Shown one piece after another: positions 14,104 through 14,270 of a DNA stretch of 14,270 bases. This DNA is from an uncultured Bacteroidota bacterium (lineage in GTDB: Bacteria; Bacteroidota; Bacteroidia; Chitinophagales; Chitinophagaceae). Each line of letters opens with the position of its first letter. Positions within the stretch are counted from its first letter, which is position 1. The stretch covers positions 1-14,270 of the forward strand of contig CAMLGR010000123.1 of the NCBI GenBank assembly GCA_946479615.1, written 5' to 3'. The notes beneath the pieces were generated by a model. The model did not search any database, was not told the DNA's origin, and saw only the letters and a list, made by a program, of their open reading frames with translations. A program made the translations under genes and the position numbers.

Positions 14104-14270
14104 ATGTTCAAGAAATTTCCCAACTTCCGGCAGCATGATGAAAAAGATTGTGGTCCTACCTGTCTCCGGATCATTTGTAAATACTATGGCAAGGTCTTAT
14201 CTGCCGATTATTTGCTGGAGCAGAGCCAGACAACAAGAGAGGGAACCAGTATGCTGGCGCTTAGCCGCGC
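14104..14270 (+). CDS. C39 peptidase-containing ABC exporter, 5' part
   Basis: Only the first 55 codons are inside the window. They encode FPNFRQHDEKDCGPTCLRII, the N-terminus of a C39 bacteriocin-processing peptidase: Cys16 is the expected nucleophile and Gln10 the oxyanion-hole residue, followed by CKYYGKVLSADYLLEQSQTT. In this family the peptidase is normally fused to an ABC transporter that cuts precursors after Gly-Gly-type sites and exports the core. That agrees with the GG and AG sites of precursors 1-3. The transporter part is inferred, since it lies beyond the edge. The gene is spaced 20 nt from lanB. Confidence 0.88.
   Translation, partial: MFKKFPNFRQHDEKDCGPTCLRIICKYYGKVLSADYLLEQSQTTREGTSMLALSR

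Overview
The window most likely comes from a Bacteroidota genome, probably a Chitinophaga-like member of Chitinophagaceae. Three things suggest this: two large TonB-dependent outer-membrane proteins, each with an N-terminal carboxypeptidase-regulatory-like domain; an exported GH106-type rhamnosidase; and class I lanthipeptide precursors of the Bacteroidota type. Start sites are AT-rich and lack Shine-Dalgarno boxes. The family placement is inference from gene content only.

Layout. Positions 1-111 may hold the end of an upstream gene. Positions 178-3468 encode a secreted GH106-like alpha-L-rhamnosidase. It is separated from a convergent small gene (3577-4203, minus strand, unknown function with an Ada-like Cys motif) by a near-perfect 40-bp inverted repeat. 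A TonB-dependent siderophore-type receptor follows (4453-6825), then a roughly 150-bp inverted-repeat element (6842-6993), then an outer-membrane beta-barrel family protein (7091-9493).

From about 9560 to the end the window is a class I lanthipeptide biosynthetic locus. It has four small precursor genes (9616, 9983, 10273, 10552), a full-length LanB dehydratase (10937-14083) and the start of a C39-peptidase exporter (14104 onward, cut by the window edge). The precursors carry a leader with an FNL(S/D)KQ box in two of them and a GG or AG site before the core. LanB would glutamylate Ser/Thr in the core using glutamyl-tRNA and then eliminate glutamate to give dehydroamino acids. The C39 transporter would cut after GG/AG and export the product. 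No LanC cyclase is visible; it may lie beyond the end of the window.

The most striking feature is a complete 72-nt cloverleaf with a UUC (Glu) anticodon at 10843-10914, in the LanB gene's own leader and 22 nt before its start codon. Glu-tRNA is the co-substrate of LanB, so a dedicated and somewhat aberrant tRNA-Glu built into the lanthipeptide operon is a coherent and testable hypothesis. Its acceptor stem ends in G1-U72 with A73, and its T stem has a mismatch at 50-64, both of which could favour use by the dehydratase over translation. The precursor region also shows signs of repeated duplication: shared 5' leaders and a four-codon relic (MKPL-stop) just before the tRNA.
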